Below the pieces are notes generated by a model. It was given only the letters and a program-made list of their open reading frames with translations. It was not told where the DNA came from and searched no databases. A stretch of DNA of 64,000 bases from Laccaria trichodermophora (lineage: Eukaryota > Basidiomycota > Agaricomycetes > Agaricales > Hydnangiaceae). Made by a program: the position numbers and the translations under genes. This document shows, piece after piece, positions 1 to 12,024 of this stretch. The DNA is taken from contig JACTVC010000002.1 in NCBI GenBank assembly GCA_018417955.1, positions 3,410,001 to 3,474,000 on the forward strand, given 5' to 3'. Numbering within the stretch: the first letter of the stretch is position 1; every line of letters begins with the position of its first letter.

Positions 1-1308
1 GATGCCCTTTAGTTCTTGGTGGGTTTTGGCCCACGACCCCCACAGAAGATATGTGAGCGGCAATGAAAGAGGTTGAATGATCACCAAGCGCTACCAGAAG
101 TTTGCAGAGCGAATGGGAGACTTCGGTAACCTCTCCAGTCAGCAGCATTGACTCTACAATGTCGCCACCCACTGAGTCGAGCCAGAGCAACAAGGGTTCC
201 GTAAAGGTCGTATCGCAAGACCCATCCGAAAAGGCCGATTTTGAAGCAATTTCTTGAAGGGCATCGGAGGAAGCTACAAAAATGGTGCAATCACCGGCAG
301 GATTGAGAAGGGCAAGGAGCATTGCAATCATGGGTGCGAGGTCACTGCGGTCTCAAGATGGGTAAATTGTGGAAGGCATAGTGTGATAGATGGCTGCTAA
401 CTTTGAGCGAAGGATTACCATCCACGCTTGAAGGCAACGGAGAGCAGACTGGACTTGCCGAGGAGGTGTTACTCCAGGAACTGGGTTGATCGACACCGTG
501 ATTGCTTGCATCACCATCGGGGTTACGTCTGTCAATGATTGTTGCATCTGAATTCTGCATGTTTGTTATGATTGGTGTGATAAGTTTAGCAGGAGAGGGA
601 AATGACTCACTTACTCGATCCTATGAGATCTGCATTTCCCACTTCTTCCGCGACGATGGACAGAAAATTATGTATATGCTCCATAGGTGCCCCATGACTG
701 GAGAACGATGAAACACAGGCCATGATCCAATCAGGCCAGCGAGTGGGGTGTCCTGGTACGAGTTTGAGAGCCAGAGAAGTGAGCTGGATGGGGTCGATGA
801 GCAATGCGATGTATGCGGATACGAGTGCGTACAGCGACGAAAAGCTTTCGAAGAATGAAGGCGCTATAGCCACTGGAAATCGAATGGGCCGTTAATTGCA
901 CCATGACGTCTCGAAGGGCCTCTGCGTGTTCCGGTGGAAAGAAATCCCTTTGAAGGTACGGATTAATGTGCGTTTGGGGAGATCTCTTAAGGACTCACCA
1001 ATCTCTTGCTATCTTCACCTGCGCCGTATGGGCTCCAAAGAATTGTACATTCTGGTCTTCGTGTTCTAACAACGGTATAACAAGCCCCCAAGCTTCTGGG
1101 CGTTTCTGTATCTCAAAAAGCTCGTGTTGTAAATGCTTTAGGTCGTCCGGTGTCGTCTTGGGCGTCGGTGGCGCGTAGGCGTGTTGTATTAGCTGTTTCT
1201 AACGTTGAAGGTTTCGACCACTGAAATTGGCGCGCAACGACGAACCTGGGAAGCCCGCTCAACGTCCTGGATAGGCAGGGTAGGAAGGAAGCTTGTGTCT
1301 ACGGTCAT
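1..1308 (-). CDS. Importin-13/Kap122-like karyopherin (partial, C-terminus off the left edge)
   Basis: This is the N-terminal part of an importin-beta family nuclear transport receptor, which carries cargo through nuclear pores under Ran-GTP control. The start (M at 1308) opens a 21-residue exon beginning MTVDTSFLPTLPIQDVERAS. The next exon reads LQHELFEIQKRPEAWGLVIP, then DQNVQFFGAHTAQVKIARDW, the classic importin-beta N-terminal repeat of importin-13 and transportin-SR proteins. Further exons give LALKLVPGHPTRWPDWIMAC, SIVAEEVGNADLIGSSK, VQSALRCLQAWM and a HEAT-repeat segment ending near base 1. At least six exons are separated by 50 to 75 base introns. The family usually has about 1000 residues, so roughly two thirds is missing. 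Cargo cannot be told from this part. Family assignment is firm; importin-13 versus Kap122/Pdr6 orthology is inference. Confidence 0.88.
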
Positions 1309-1541
1309 CGATGGTTGTGAATGACCAGAGTTACGATGGAATGGTGATGGGCGAGAGTAAAGGCAATGTCACGACATAGAGTTGTTGAGATTGTATAATG
1401 ACTGTGTAATACTGTGATATAATGTAAGGGTCCGACGCAGGGTGAAAAATAGGCGAGACCTGAAGAAAAAAGATTTCTTCCAAGGGGATAAATAAGTTAT
1501 AAGTAAAGCAAGACAGCCGGGGTGATTGCATCGTAGAATGA

Positions 1542-3716
1542 CTAGGTTTCGTTCTCCATGTTCTCCTTCTCGTACTTTTTCTTCATCACGCTCACTAATG
1601 TAAAAGTTAGCCTTAGTTTCGTTGTATTTACAGAGGGTGATGTACCGTCTCTTGATATTTGGCCTGATGACATCCAACCCTCAGGAAATGCAGCTACGAT
1701 CTGGCACATAAATCATGTAAGTATTCCAAAAGGAAAATCAATGGCCAAACCTTTTGGTAAAGAACCTTCCTCAAACCTTGCTCGCTAACCTGGATCATTG
1801 AGCCCTCGTATGTGCTATGACAAGCATCGGTCAGTTGGTATCACGGTTCACCGAAACACTCACTTCTTTTCATTCTCCAGTCGGCAACACTCGTTACTCA
1901 GTAGAACCAAATTCCATACAATATTCTTCATCGTCTCAGTCATGCGGAACCGTTTCGCGGGAGGGTGTTGACCATGATCTTTACCCTCCTTGCCACCCTC
2001 ACCGTCCCCGTCAGTACCTGGCGCGCCTGTGCCCCCCACAGTTTGCTGTTGTTGATCGACATCCATTTCCTCTGTAGGATGCCGTGTGGGTCCGGAAGAG
2101 GTCGTTCCAGCACCCGTGCCCGCAGCGGTGCCGTTCGCTGCTTCGGCTGCTTCTGCACGGAGCTTCTCTTGCCGGCGATCTGCATAAGCAAGAAGGTGAG
2201 TAGGCGTAGACAGTAGAGAGAGGGGAAACATACCCCATGCTACAACACTTCGCTCCCATTCTTCTTCCGCCTTTGCGAAGCCAAGACGTGCCAATTCGGC
2301 CAGTTCGTTGAGAAGTATTTCTTGTCTCTCGACGAGGAGTGCGACGTGGTCCGTGTATACAGTCCGTTTTATAAGTTTCTAAGGAAGGTTGGCAGTGGTG
2401 GGTAGAAGCGAAAGGAGGCACTCACGGTCATGGTAAATTTGTTATATGGGAATAATGTGGGCATGAGGTTGAAAAAGTGGTCGTCGTATTCATCTAGCTT
2501 TATGGCTAGTAAAGCAAGTTGTGCAAGCTGAGGCTTGAGAGCTGGTGGAAATTTGCCCTTCTGTGCCCACGACTCTGGTAGATGTGGGTTGGAAAGGTAG
2601 GCTGAGAAAGGGAATAAAACTGACCTTGAGCGATGGCCTGCTTGATGCTTTCGATACCGACTTGTAAATCTGGATGGAATGAATGAATGTTAACAATTTT
2701 CCTCTTCTTCCCACCCTCTACAACAGTAATATACCGCTTCCTCTTCTGACCAGCATGCTCGTCACCTGCCTCGAGATCCTCAACTGCAGGCAGCTCCTTC
2801 TTAACCTCTGAGTCTGAGACGGTAGGGACGGGGCTGTTGCGAATGCCTTCTGTAAGGGTGGGAGGGTTCAGGGCGGTCGCGAGCGAGGGCTTCTTGGACT
2901 TTGGCTTCTTGGGAGACTTGTCCTTGACAAGGGCGACCTCACCGCTGGAGACATAGAAACCCTGTTGTTTAGTCTGGCCGAACCATTTGCGCTGGTCGAC
3001 AGCAAGTTCTGAGTCATCGATGAATGGGTCGGAGGTGTCGTATTCCTCATGAGTTATCTTCTTTTTCTTTTGCATGGAGATAAGCGCAACGACGAGGTTA
3101 TTTGTAAAATGAAAAGGAGTACCTTTTTGCTTTTCGGCTTTGTACCATCTTTGGTCTTATCCTCCTCTTCGCTTTCACTAGATTCGATCTTCTTGATATC
3201 TATGGGAATGGGAGTGGGAGTTGGGGGGCGCTGGCCGGTCTCTCTAGCTTGCCTGGCGATGTCAACCTCGTAATTGCTCGGGCCGCCAAGACAAATCTTG
3301 AGGCGGATGGTCTGAAGCTGAGGCGGTGGTGGTGGAGGAGGCGGGGATCGGGACGGGGAGCGGGGTTTGGGTTTGGCGGACTTTGGTTTCAGAGTGGGTG
3401 TAGCAGCGGGGTCAGGTGGTGGTTCGAGGATGCCTGGTGAAATACTGTTGTGTACAAGAACGGGAACGGAGATGGGTCCGCTGGGTGAGCTGGTCGCGCT
3501 GTTTCTAATTGAGATGATGCCGTCGTGATCATCGTCGACGCCATCGTCGTCAATGCCATGATCGTCAATGACATGGTCGTCGTCGTCATCATCAGCCGAG
3601 TTTACATCTTCTTCAAGGTCGTCATGATTGATTATAACGGCGAGCGACGAGCGGCTACTGGCTGGAGTCGAGGAAGAAGATGCTTTCAACTCGTTCATCT
3701 CAACGTCGGAGGCCAT
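1542..3716 (-). CDS. HPC2: HIRA-complex subunit HPC2/ubinuclein
   Basis: Ubinuclein/Hpc2 proteins are subunits of the HIR/HIRA histone chaperone, which deposits H3-H4 outside S phase and represses histone genes. The Hpc2-related domain is seen as EEYDTSDPFIDDSELAVD just after the first intron. The ubinuclein middle domain follows: KFPPALKPQLAQLALLAIKL, DEYDDHFFNLMPTLFPYNKF, TMTKLIKRTVYTDH and LSNECCRLENEKK. The last small exons read GLRKVLYQKIVAAFPEGWMS, then VSVMKKKYEKENMENET and a stop at 1542-1544. The N-terminus is disordered: an acidic stretch of Asp-rich repeats (bases about 3525-3610), a Pro/Ser/Lys-rich tract and a run of eight prolines. It shares an 81 bp promoter with TDP1 on the other strand. 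I am confident of the family; the small 3' exons were joined by eye. Confidence 0.92.
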
Positions 3717-3797
3717 TTCGAGAGAGACAAATATTTACATACCCACACTTCACCAAATGTCACCGTCACGTGTTCAATTCACACCTGTCACAGCACC
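3717..3797. promoter_or_regulatory. Divergent promoter of HPC2 and TDP1 with GTCACGTG box
   Basis: Only 81 bases separate the two divergent start codons, so both promoters must share this interval. It contains GTCACGTG at 3765-3772, a bHLH (Cbf1/Pho4/USF-like) E-box core, 51 bp from the HPC2 start and 26 bp from the TDP1 start. The same octamer type recurs close to five other genes in the window. Binding is inferred, not shown. Confidence 0.5.
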
Positions 3798-6289
3798 ATG
3801 GCGGACGACGACGACTTGGCTAGGTTGCTTGATTCTGTTCTGAATTCTGATGAGTCTTAATTAGTTCCAACAGCGCCATCGCCCTCAGCTTGCAAGAATC
3901 GAACCTGAACACCAGGGCTCCGATAATGGTCGAAAGTGGCGACGAGGACGACGAGGAATTACAGTTCCAAGCTGACCTCAAACGAGCGCTAGAAGCATCA
4001 AAATCTGAATTGTTGCGTGAGGCCAGGTCACAGTCCAATTCAGAATCCTCAACAAATTTGTCGCGAGTGACTGCAGAGGTTGGGGGATCCACTAGCTCCA
4101 ACGCGTTCACCTTGGCAGATAGAGCTCAAATGGAGAAGGAAAGGCAGGAGCGGCAACGTCGCCTTTTGAAGCAACAAGGGAAAATGACCGCTCATCACGA
4201 AGAGGACAACAATGACTCTGATGTTGAAGAACCATGTGCTAAACGACCACGTCTTACTGCGTCCCACTCCATCAACTCCTCTGGCAGAAATTCAAGAGCC
4301 TCTCCTTCATCTACTTCAGGTACTGATTCCATTTTTTGGAATGGGGAGTTCAGACAGACAGCCACTCGTCATGCTGATCCCAGGAAGGATAACATGGCGA
4401 CATTCCGGTTAACAGAGGTCCTTGGACAGGTTGCGTAATCTTATTATGTTCGATGACATGACTTTTAAGCCTTGGTTCTCAGAAAAAAGACATAGCATTT
4501 GCAATCCTATCATCATATTCGTTGGATTGGATGTGGGCATACCAGTTTTTCGATCCCGCCACCCCAGTGATCATGGTTGCCCAACCCGATCAAACTGGTC
4601 GAGCTATCATCAAGAATGTCCTTCCGCACTGGATTAAGACAACTCCATACCTACGCGGCGGCCATGGCTGCCAACACATGAAGGTGACTTTTTTCTATTT
4701 TCTCAACGTTGTCGTAACTTACGTCGCAATCTTTAGTTCATGTTGGTGCGTGCGGCGTTAGGTTGGTTCGACTGTACCCATTACCCAGCTTTTTCCTAGC
4801 TTTTTTATAGGAACGGACGCCTTCGTGTCGTGGTTTCGACGGCCAACTTGATTGAGTACGATTGGCGTGACATGGAAAACGTAATATTCTAGACTCCGGA
4901 ATTGAATGCATCTCTCATGCATTGATAGTCTGTATGGCTTCAAGATGTGCCCTTGCGTTCTTCTCCCATTCCTCACGACCCAAAAGCGACCAATGACTTT
5001 CCTTCAATTATTCAACGTGTGCTTAACTCCCTCAATGTCAAACCAGCGCTCGTAGCCATGATCAATGATAATGTCATTCACATATTATCCTCATTCCTTT
5101 ATGCCTCTTAATAGCCCTATACGCAGCACCCGAACTTGGCCCTTAAAATCATAGAGGACTTACGATGCCGCTGGGATTGGTCCAAGGTCAAGGTTCATTT
5201 GGTACCCTCTATTGCTGGTAAGCACGAAGGATGGCCAGCTGTCATCAAGTTCGTGCATACCATACGCCACACAGGTTGACTTTGATATTGATCGTTTTCG
5301 TTGAAGGACTGGCCACCCCAGGCTTATGATGGCCGTCCGTGAAATGGCTATGCGAACAGGTAAAGGAAAGGCCAAGGAGCTCATCCTTGAATGTCAGGTG
5401 GGTTTTCCTCTTTGCTTACGTGTTTTCAATAATGTCGTCTTGGATAGGGATCAAGCCTAGGCATATATACAACTCAATGGATGAACGAGTTTCACTGGTC
5501 TGCACGCGGTGAATCGGCCGAGGATTGGCTTGATGAGCCCAAGAAACGACGCGAGAAGCTTCCGTACCCGCCTATCAAAATCATCTTTCCTTCCAAGCGA
5601 ACTGTTCAAGAAAGTGCCCTCGGCGAGAAGGTATTTCCCCTTCTGATGATTTATCAGAAATCAGCTGATGCCCGCGCATGGACTTAGGGTGGAGGTACGA
5701 TTTTTTGTAGGCGGAAACAGTGGAGCACAAAAAACTTCCCGAGGGATCACTTCTATGATTCAAAAAGCAAAGGCGGATCTGTTCTCATGCACTCGAAGGT
5801 ACCTCTGTTTCCCGGTGGTGCCTTTTTTGCCTGACGCTACTTATAGATGATTATTGCCACACACCAAGAAACGACGCGGAAAGTATTACAAGCCGCCGAT
5901 TCGAGTTCGGAGGAAGACAACGACATCGAAGTGGTTGACCCACCTCTTGGCTGGTCATACCTGGGATCGCACAATTTTACGCCTTCCGCATGGGGCAACT
6001 TGTCGGGTTCCTCGTTTAACCCGATTCTTAATGTAGGTCTGCTTGAATCTCCGTCGATTATGATGTGACACTTTCTCACAAGATCGCGAACTACGAGCTT
6101 GGGATAGTTTTTCCTGTGAAAGACGCTGCTGAAGCCGATAAAGTCGCTTGCTGGCAACGCCCACCGAGAAAGTATACAACGACAGACGAACCCTGGGTAG
6201 GTCGACCTCAAGTTTTTCTCACTCGACCCACTCTTACGAAGCAAAAAAATTTGCAGATGCAAGAGGAATCTGTGTATCACCAATCATGA
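3798..6289 (+). CDS. TDP1: Tyrosyl-DNA phosphodiesterase 1 with N-terminal UIMs
   Basis: TDP1 removes stalled topoisomerase I peptides and other adducts from DNA 3' ends. Both HKD half-sites are present: GGHGCQHMKFMLV (His and Lys across an intron near 4684) and SVLMHSKMIIA (near 5840). Other family blocks are WNGEFRQTATRHADPRKDN, QFFDPATPVIMVAQPDQTG, TANLIEYDWRDMEN and LGSHNFTPSAWGNLSG. The C-terminus ends MQEESVYHQS. Upstream of the catalytic core are two ubiquitin-interacting motifs, SAIALSLQES and DLKRALEASKSE. Joining the first ATG (3798) to the first UIM needs a 26-base exon (MADDDDLA) and a 41-base intron (GTTGCT..TTAATTAG), which restores the frame; without that intron the frame stops after about 20 residues. 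Product assignment is very strong; the exact 5' end is the only weak point. Confidence 0.93.
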
Positions 6290-6848
6290 GCGCGCTGCTG
6301 AACGCATGGAGCTTCTGTCGTTCTAGAGTGGTATCGCTTAAAAACTCATTATTTTCAATTACCTGCTGCAAGGGATAATTGCTTGATTGAGCGGAGCGGG
6401 TGAAAGATCAGATGACTATTTGATTCCCCATCTTAAATTTGACAACCTTTTTGGTGGGCAAGTTTGAGATTTTGAATACAACAAGCACTTGAAGCGTCAT
6501 TTGGCAATGACTTGGTCAGCCTTGCAGACAACGAAGAGGAATGTTATATATTTTACAGGATCCGTCACACACTTCGCTCGCTTGCTGTATGGATCGCCCT
6601 TGTTTGAGGTGAGTGTTCATTATTCTCATTGATCAAATATCGAAAAATTGGAACTGATGTTGCTGAATCCACAGCCAATGTGAGTACCAAGATGAACTGG
6701 CCAATTGTAATATTGGAGCAAATGTTACTGTTATACATCGATAATGCAGGCGATAGCAGAAAGAATACGGCTACAATGAGTAATTACGATGGAATGTAAA
6801 GTATCTGATAAGTTAATAAATCAAGATCGCGTTGCAATGATATCTATA
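6290..6848. other. Convergent 3' intergenic region
   Basis: TDP1 and the adenylation-enzyme gene run towards each other here, so this 559-base stretch holds two 3' UTRs and spacer. I saw no conserved coding block, no RNA gene and no repeat in it. Confidence 0.5.
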
Positions 6849-8663
6849 CTATGTGGATGTCTGTAAAAATATTTGGTCTAGTTTCGTCTTGAAAGCTTCT
6901 TCGACAGCCTTCCTCCGGATGTTCCCCTTGGTCGCCGTTCGAGGGAGCGTTTGCCGCGGGACAACAACAATCATGTTGACAGACGTGATGCGTTCATGGA
7001 GGTAGCGCCTCGAATGAAAGTGGCGAGTCTTCCGAATGATTTCCTTCTTGAGTTTATTGTGATCCATTTCGACGGAAGGCTCAACGAACATGACAGGAGA
7101 GGGCCGTCCAGATCCTACCACAATGCATTCCGCGATGAGGTTTCCACACGTCCGTCGCGCGTTATCTTCGATGGCTTTCGTATCGCATCGCAAGCTATTT
7201 TCTGACTTGATCCAGTCATCATCTCGACCACGCGAGATATACCAGCCTGGGACAACCTCTTGAAACAGGTCGCCGGTGTGGAAGTTGCCATCTGCGTGCC
7301 TCAGTGATGCATGGGGGCAGTCAGGTGAGTCGGCGAGGATGACAAGCTCGTATAGAGCTGATGTTGATTGATGGACCACATCGGTTTGCGTTGGTCCAGT
7401 GGGGACAAAGGCGTATGACGTATTTTCCAACGGGCGAAGCAATGCCGGATTTTTTTCGTGTCCTCCAGACAAAAGCATTCCACCGATTTCTGTACTGCCG
7501 AACAGATTCTAGAAAAGACATGAGTAAGTAACCGGCTGTCAAAAGATTAAACGCACTTTAAGATTGATGCCATTTTTAAATGCCCATTGCTCGTCCTCAT
7601 CAGACAGGGGAACTCCGGTATAAACAACCTCATCAAGGCTAGTCAAAAATGACAGGAGTTTGGGGTCTTGTCGGGAAATTTGGAAGTGTTTGCCAAGAAA
7701 AGAGCCGAACTGATTCAGGCGGTTGAGGTCGCATCGGAGCATCATGTCGATAAGCTCCTCCGATGAAAAGTTTAAAATTGTCGGTTGGACAACGCAGGAT
7801 CCATGCTGGAGGGTGCCGATAAACACTGAACACAAGACAATCAGCTGCGGCAAACGAAATCGAGAAAAGCGAAACTTACTGAATGTCTGCGCAATGTGGC
7901 ACATGCTTCCACTAGAAAGTATGGTTTAATTAGAACACGATGAAGTAAAAAATGTTTGTTCACTCACATAAACACTGTAACATCCTGGCGGCTGGTGGAA
8001 CGCGGTTGGCTGATGATATATGACTTATTGATTACAGTCTGCATCCAGCGGTAGCTGCAATGCACCAGTTTCGGGCTTCCAGAAGTTGAGCCGCTGGTGT
8101 GGAAAATGAATGCAATCTCGTCGTCATCATGTATTGATGCAAGGTTAATAATCGGTTCGTCCACGAAATCAATGTTCTCTGAGGATAGAGCGCGGTGGAT
8201 GGGTAGAGGACAGTTTCCAATTATCGACTCGAACGAGGGATCGTAGACCAGCACGCTGGCTCCAGCCTTGTGCAGCAGTTCGTAAACCACTGTGGGGTTC
8301 GGGAGACGTATACTAAAGAGCTGGGGAATGTATCCAGCCCGCGAAATTCCATAAATATGAAGAACGTCCACATAGGTGAAGCCGCTTAACCTAAATGGAC
8401 TATTAGTTTGTTTGCTTTTCCTTCCCTGAGGTAGATGTTACTTACCACAGTCCTACTACCGACCGAGATGGCACACCATCGTTGCGAAACGTTCGAGTCC
8501 AATGACGAGCAAAAAGTTCGACATCACGATGGAACTGGCGATATGTGATGGTGCGCCAAGTATCAACGCCACCCGATGAGTTTAATTGAGGTGTCCTGAA
8601 GAGGGGAGAGTGCGCGTATGTCGACGCGCTCAGTTCCAAAATGTCGAGGTGTGAACTGATCAT
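6849..8663 (-). CDS. Stand-alone NRPS-like adenylation (ANL superfamily) enzyme
   Basis: This protein activates a carboxylic acid with ATP, as do acyl-CoA synthetases and NRPS adenylation domains. The core motifs are in order: A3 phosphate loop FHTSGSTSGSPKLV (near 8100), A5 NLFGSTEIGGML (near 7480), A7 GNFHTGDLF, A8 SRGRDDDWIKSENSLRCD and A10 LPRTATKGNIRRKAV with the C-terminal catalytic Lys. It runs from M at 8663 (MISSHLDILELSAS) to a stop at 6849 over at least four exons. No carrier (PCP), thioesterase or reductase domain follows, and it has about the length of the adenylation unit alone. Its neighbours (membrane protein, glycosidase) do not form a recognisable biosynthetic cluster. The substrate cannot be read from the sequence. 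Confidence 0.85.
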
Positions 8664-9419
8664 TGCCAGAAAGGTAAGGATAGGGATGAACGGGACAGAG
8701 TTGATCGGCTATACCTTAAATACTAAAACGACTGGCTCAGTGGAAGGGAGTCAGATGCGGAAGCCCAAATAGTGGGTGATCTCTGCCAACGGATAGTTGT
8801 CAAGTCTGGGATGATTGAATAGCCTCCTTCCAGAAACGTATCTTGAAACTTGGGTGCCGTGGCAGGTAAGACGCGCCCGTAGAGTGATAATGGATTGCGG
8901 ACGCGATCTGACTCAGTCCGAGCGTCGGGTTACGCGTTCACTGTGCTGGAAGTTGAGTCAGCATCTCCTTGGAAATCAAATTGTACCTCAGGCCAAGGGG
9001 GTGGAGATGTTGAAACGAGTCAAGATCAGAGATGAGTAACAGCCATTGAGGGTGACTTGCAACACCAGTATAACTTGCTTTCACAGCAGTATAGAATTAA
9101 TCACCGCATATCTATCTGTCAGTCTCACCCATATGCTTGAGCGCTTGACTGCGCTTGAAAAAATCTCGAGCGCATCTTTCAGCCACAGCCCCTCCCTACA
9201 CGTGATGAACTCTATAACGAATATATGGCAGACCAGGTTTGATCTCAACCGGAGGCTGTTCATTGCCGACCGAGGGAGTCCATGTTTGACGGAAAACTGG
9301 GGGCGACGAGCAAGGGGCTGGATGGAGATGTGCAAGGAGGCAGTGGAACAAAGTCACAAGGGATTCAACATTTTCAATAGAGCAAAAGTTAGTCACGTGT
9401 ACTACAACAAGCCAAGTTG
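8664..9419. other. Intergenic region upstream of the adenylation enzyme
   Basis: This stretch lies between the start of the adenylation-enzyme gene and the stop of the seven-helix protein, both on the minus strand. A GTCACGTG box lies at 9392-9399, about 730 bp upstream of the adenylation gene. An open frame of 125 codons on the plus strand (9046-9423) has no recognisable domain or splice support, so I treat it as chance. Confidence 0.4.
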
Positions 9420-11144
9420 TTAGACGGCTGATGGTCCAGCCAACTTTGTTGAACTGATACTCGAGTTACTTCCACTAAATCTGTCCAGCGGGTCCGGGGA
9501 GTCAACCTGCTTTTCAGAATGGGTGGTAATTTTGACACTAGCGACTTGTCGCCCATTTCGAATTGAACCTTGCGCCGCCTGAGTCTCAGCATCGGAGACC
9601 TTGGTTGGAAAATCATGAGTGCGAGTGACAATTGCACAAAATATAATCCCCTAGTCATGAAATCCATGAGTAATCGCCGTAATACACTGGAAGCTGAACC
9701 TTACTATGATTGGATTGGTCTAGAAAATATGACGTTAAATCAGATCTATTGACTAGAGCAAATGGAGAAGCTCACAGCACCGACAGTGATAAGCACTAGA
9801 TTGGAACTTGCGATGTACGTCGCCAAAGACAGAATAAGACAGAAACTTTTTTCGCCGCTTCGCTGAGAAATGTCATACGAAACTTGACGAGTTGACCTAC
9901 CTATACATTGCCGCACTCTGAACAAGAATTTCCATGATTTTCTAGAAAAGTAAGACCTGTTGACTCTTTTAAAAGGGTTTATGAGCTGAATGATACATAC
10001 ATTGAACCCAATTCTTTGTGTGTGTAACCGTGCCAGGCGGCGATTCGAGAGGTAGATCTTAAAAGCGATAAGCGCTAGCAGAAATGGAAGGAGCTTCAGC
10101 GGCTGTCGTGAAAATAAAAATCTTCAGACTCACACGTAGAATACAAGTTGCATCTTTCAGTTATCATGTTGCTAGGAGCGTACGGCTGATGAATGATTCA
10201 CACTTACATGAGCGTCAGGGTGAAGGAGGCTGTAATCCAGGCCCCAGCCGTCGCGAAGATAGGTGCTTCCGCGGACCTAGAGAACAGGTAAGTGACCATG
10301 CTCCCCGTGACTAGTCGATATCAGTGCCGATTTGCTGTGCTCTGACATTAAAGGCTAAACTTTACCTGCCAACGACATAGACATAAGCGCAGGCGGGATG
10401 ATGATATACTTATTTCGGGCCCACACAATGTAGAGACGGTAAATCTTTGCAAAATGTGAAATTTCGCATCGTGGTCGCTGGAGGGAGCTTACCATAAATC
10501 CATCTCCGAGAAGGGTACTAACAACGTACAGAGCAGAGTTTGCAACGTTCCATGGGTTTTCTAAAGTAAGATAGGCGATTTCGGCATGGGATAACCCACT
10601 ATTGTTTGAGCAGGACGGATTGGAAGGTAAAATGAAGGCATCGTAAGCTTCTTTCAACTCGGTGAGCCAGTTCTGGTGTAATAAGGTCAACTCAGTACAT
10701 GAAAAAAGACACAAAACATACCCCTGTGATGGTCAAGGACAAAACCAACGCCGTGAGTAGCATTGGTGAGAACAGTGTGCTCTGACGTTGTTTGGCACGG
10801 TACGCCAGCGCTTGTACAGTTTGCAGCAGAAGAGAACAGAAAAAGCCTATGCATAGAGACTTGAACATACTAATATCGGCAAACACTCTGATAATGCTTA
10901 CCTAGAAAAGCTGTCTCCACAATAAGAGCCAAAAAATGGGAAACGTCAAGGCGAGGCCATTGGTCTATGGGCGACATTCCAAAAGCAGGGTTGAAACGTA
11001 GAAGTTGCGCAGAAGGGTGACGGCGATACTTGCGTTGAACTTCGTGGGTCCGTTCTCTGTGAGAAATTGATAACGCGGACGAATTGCCCCCATAGCAGTG
11101 TTATAAAGGGTCATGATGAGGGCCTTGTTGGCTGAGACCTCCAT
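9420..11144 (-). CDS. Multi-pass integral membrane protein (agaricomycete seven-helix type)
   Basis: The start at 11144 gives MEVSANKALIMTLYNTAMGA. Later exons hold long hydrophobic helices: FKSLCIGFFCSLLLQTVQAL, LLTALVLSLTITGVCFVSFF and NSALYVVSTLLGDGFMV, then YRLYIVWARNKYIIIPPALM, IFATAGAWITASFTLTLM and further segments. The tail is a polar cytoplasmic stretch beginning GIIFCAIVTRTHDFPTKVSD and ending SSTKLAGPSAV before a stop at 9420-9422. This helix pattern, with YRLYIVW after the fourth or fifth helix, is common in large uncharacterised membrane-protein families of mushrooms. It may be a receptor-like protein, but no ligand or signalling partner can be named. About eight short exons are needed; the last ones are the least certain. 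Confidence 0.7.
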
Positions 11145-12024
11145 TGGACGAAAAGGGCATACGCGTTGTTGACGCGTATTTATGGCGTAAAATGGTGCCT
11201 TGAAGGCCCTACAAGTTGGTGCACTGACGACTGAGTTGGAACTCTTTTACGGTGAGACATGGCACTGCTTATAATACTGTAACGTATAAGAATCCTGGTA
11301 AGACATCTCACAGAGCCAGCAACACCAACAAAGTCGTCTTCAGTCTCCTACGAGATGTTTTCGGGAGAAGTTTGGTAAGGTCCTAAGCATAAGCTCCAAA
11401 TAAGCTCCAAAAAACATCGATGTCCACAACAAGCTCAGGGTATCGGGTGAGACCAACTACGAAGGGAATACGCTGCCCGAGAGGGGTGATGTTTTTGTTC
11501 TTGCCAATGTCTGACTCATGTGCTTTATCAACGTAGAATATACATTCGAAGCAGGCTGATATACTTTATAATGGCCACCAAAATGTGTTCACCTGAAGCT
11601 ACTCATGGGCGGGGTGCAACAAATGACTCCTCAGAATAATGTGGAATGTGCATGTGGCAAGTACCCCTCAGTAAAAACGGTTCGTCAGCTATTGGTCATG
11701 TGGTAGTCCACCTATGGTCTTACATGACTAAAAGCAGTGATTTTTACACGATTTTGACTTTGAGTCGACTAGCCAACATTCATCCAAGTCCCATCGTAGT
11801 CAACTTACCGTCACATTTTGGTATGTTTACATGACTATATTGATGTGGAGCTGACTAACACGACTTATGGATGACTGGTGCTTGAAGTTGCTTGACTTTC
11901 GTTTTTACTGAGAGTACCCGTCGAAAGGGAATCGAAAATATACAGATGGTATCTAGGCTCCAGCGAGAGAAATTTCCTCTCTTGTAGGGAGAGCAAAATA
12001 TCCGTTTCCGATCATTCCTGTTCT
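11145..12024. other. Intergenic region upstream of the seven-helix protein
   Basis: This 880-base spacer lies between the membrane-protein start and the GH79 stop. It holds an 11-base direct duplication, TAAGCTCCAAA, starting near 11390, and AT-rich sequence near 11270 that could be a core promoter. I saw no gene or RNA in it. Confidence 0.4.

Noticed and set aside
9046..9423. 125-codon plus-strand frame
   Set aside because: It has no domain, overlaps the end of the membrane-protein gene and lies in its neighbour's promoter region.
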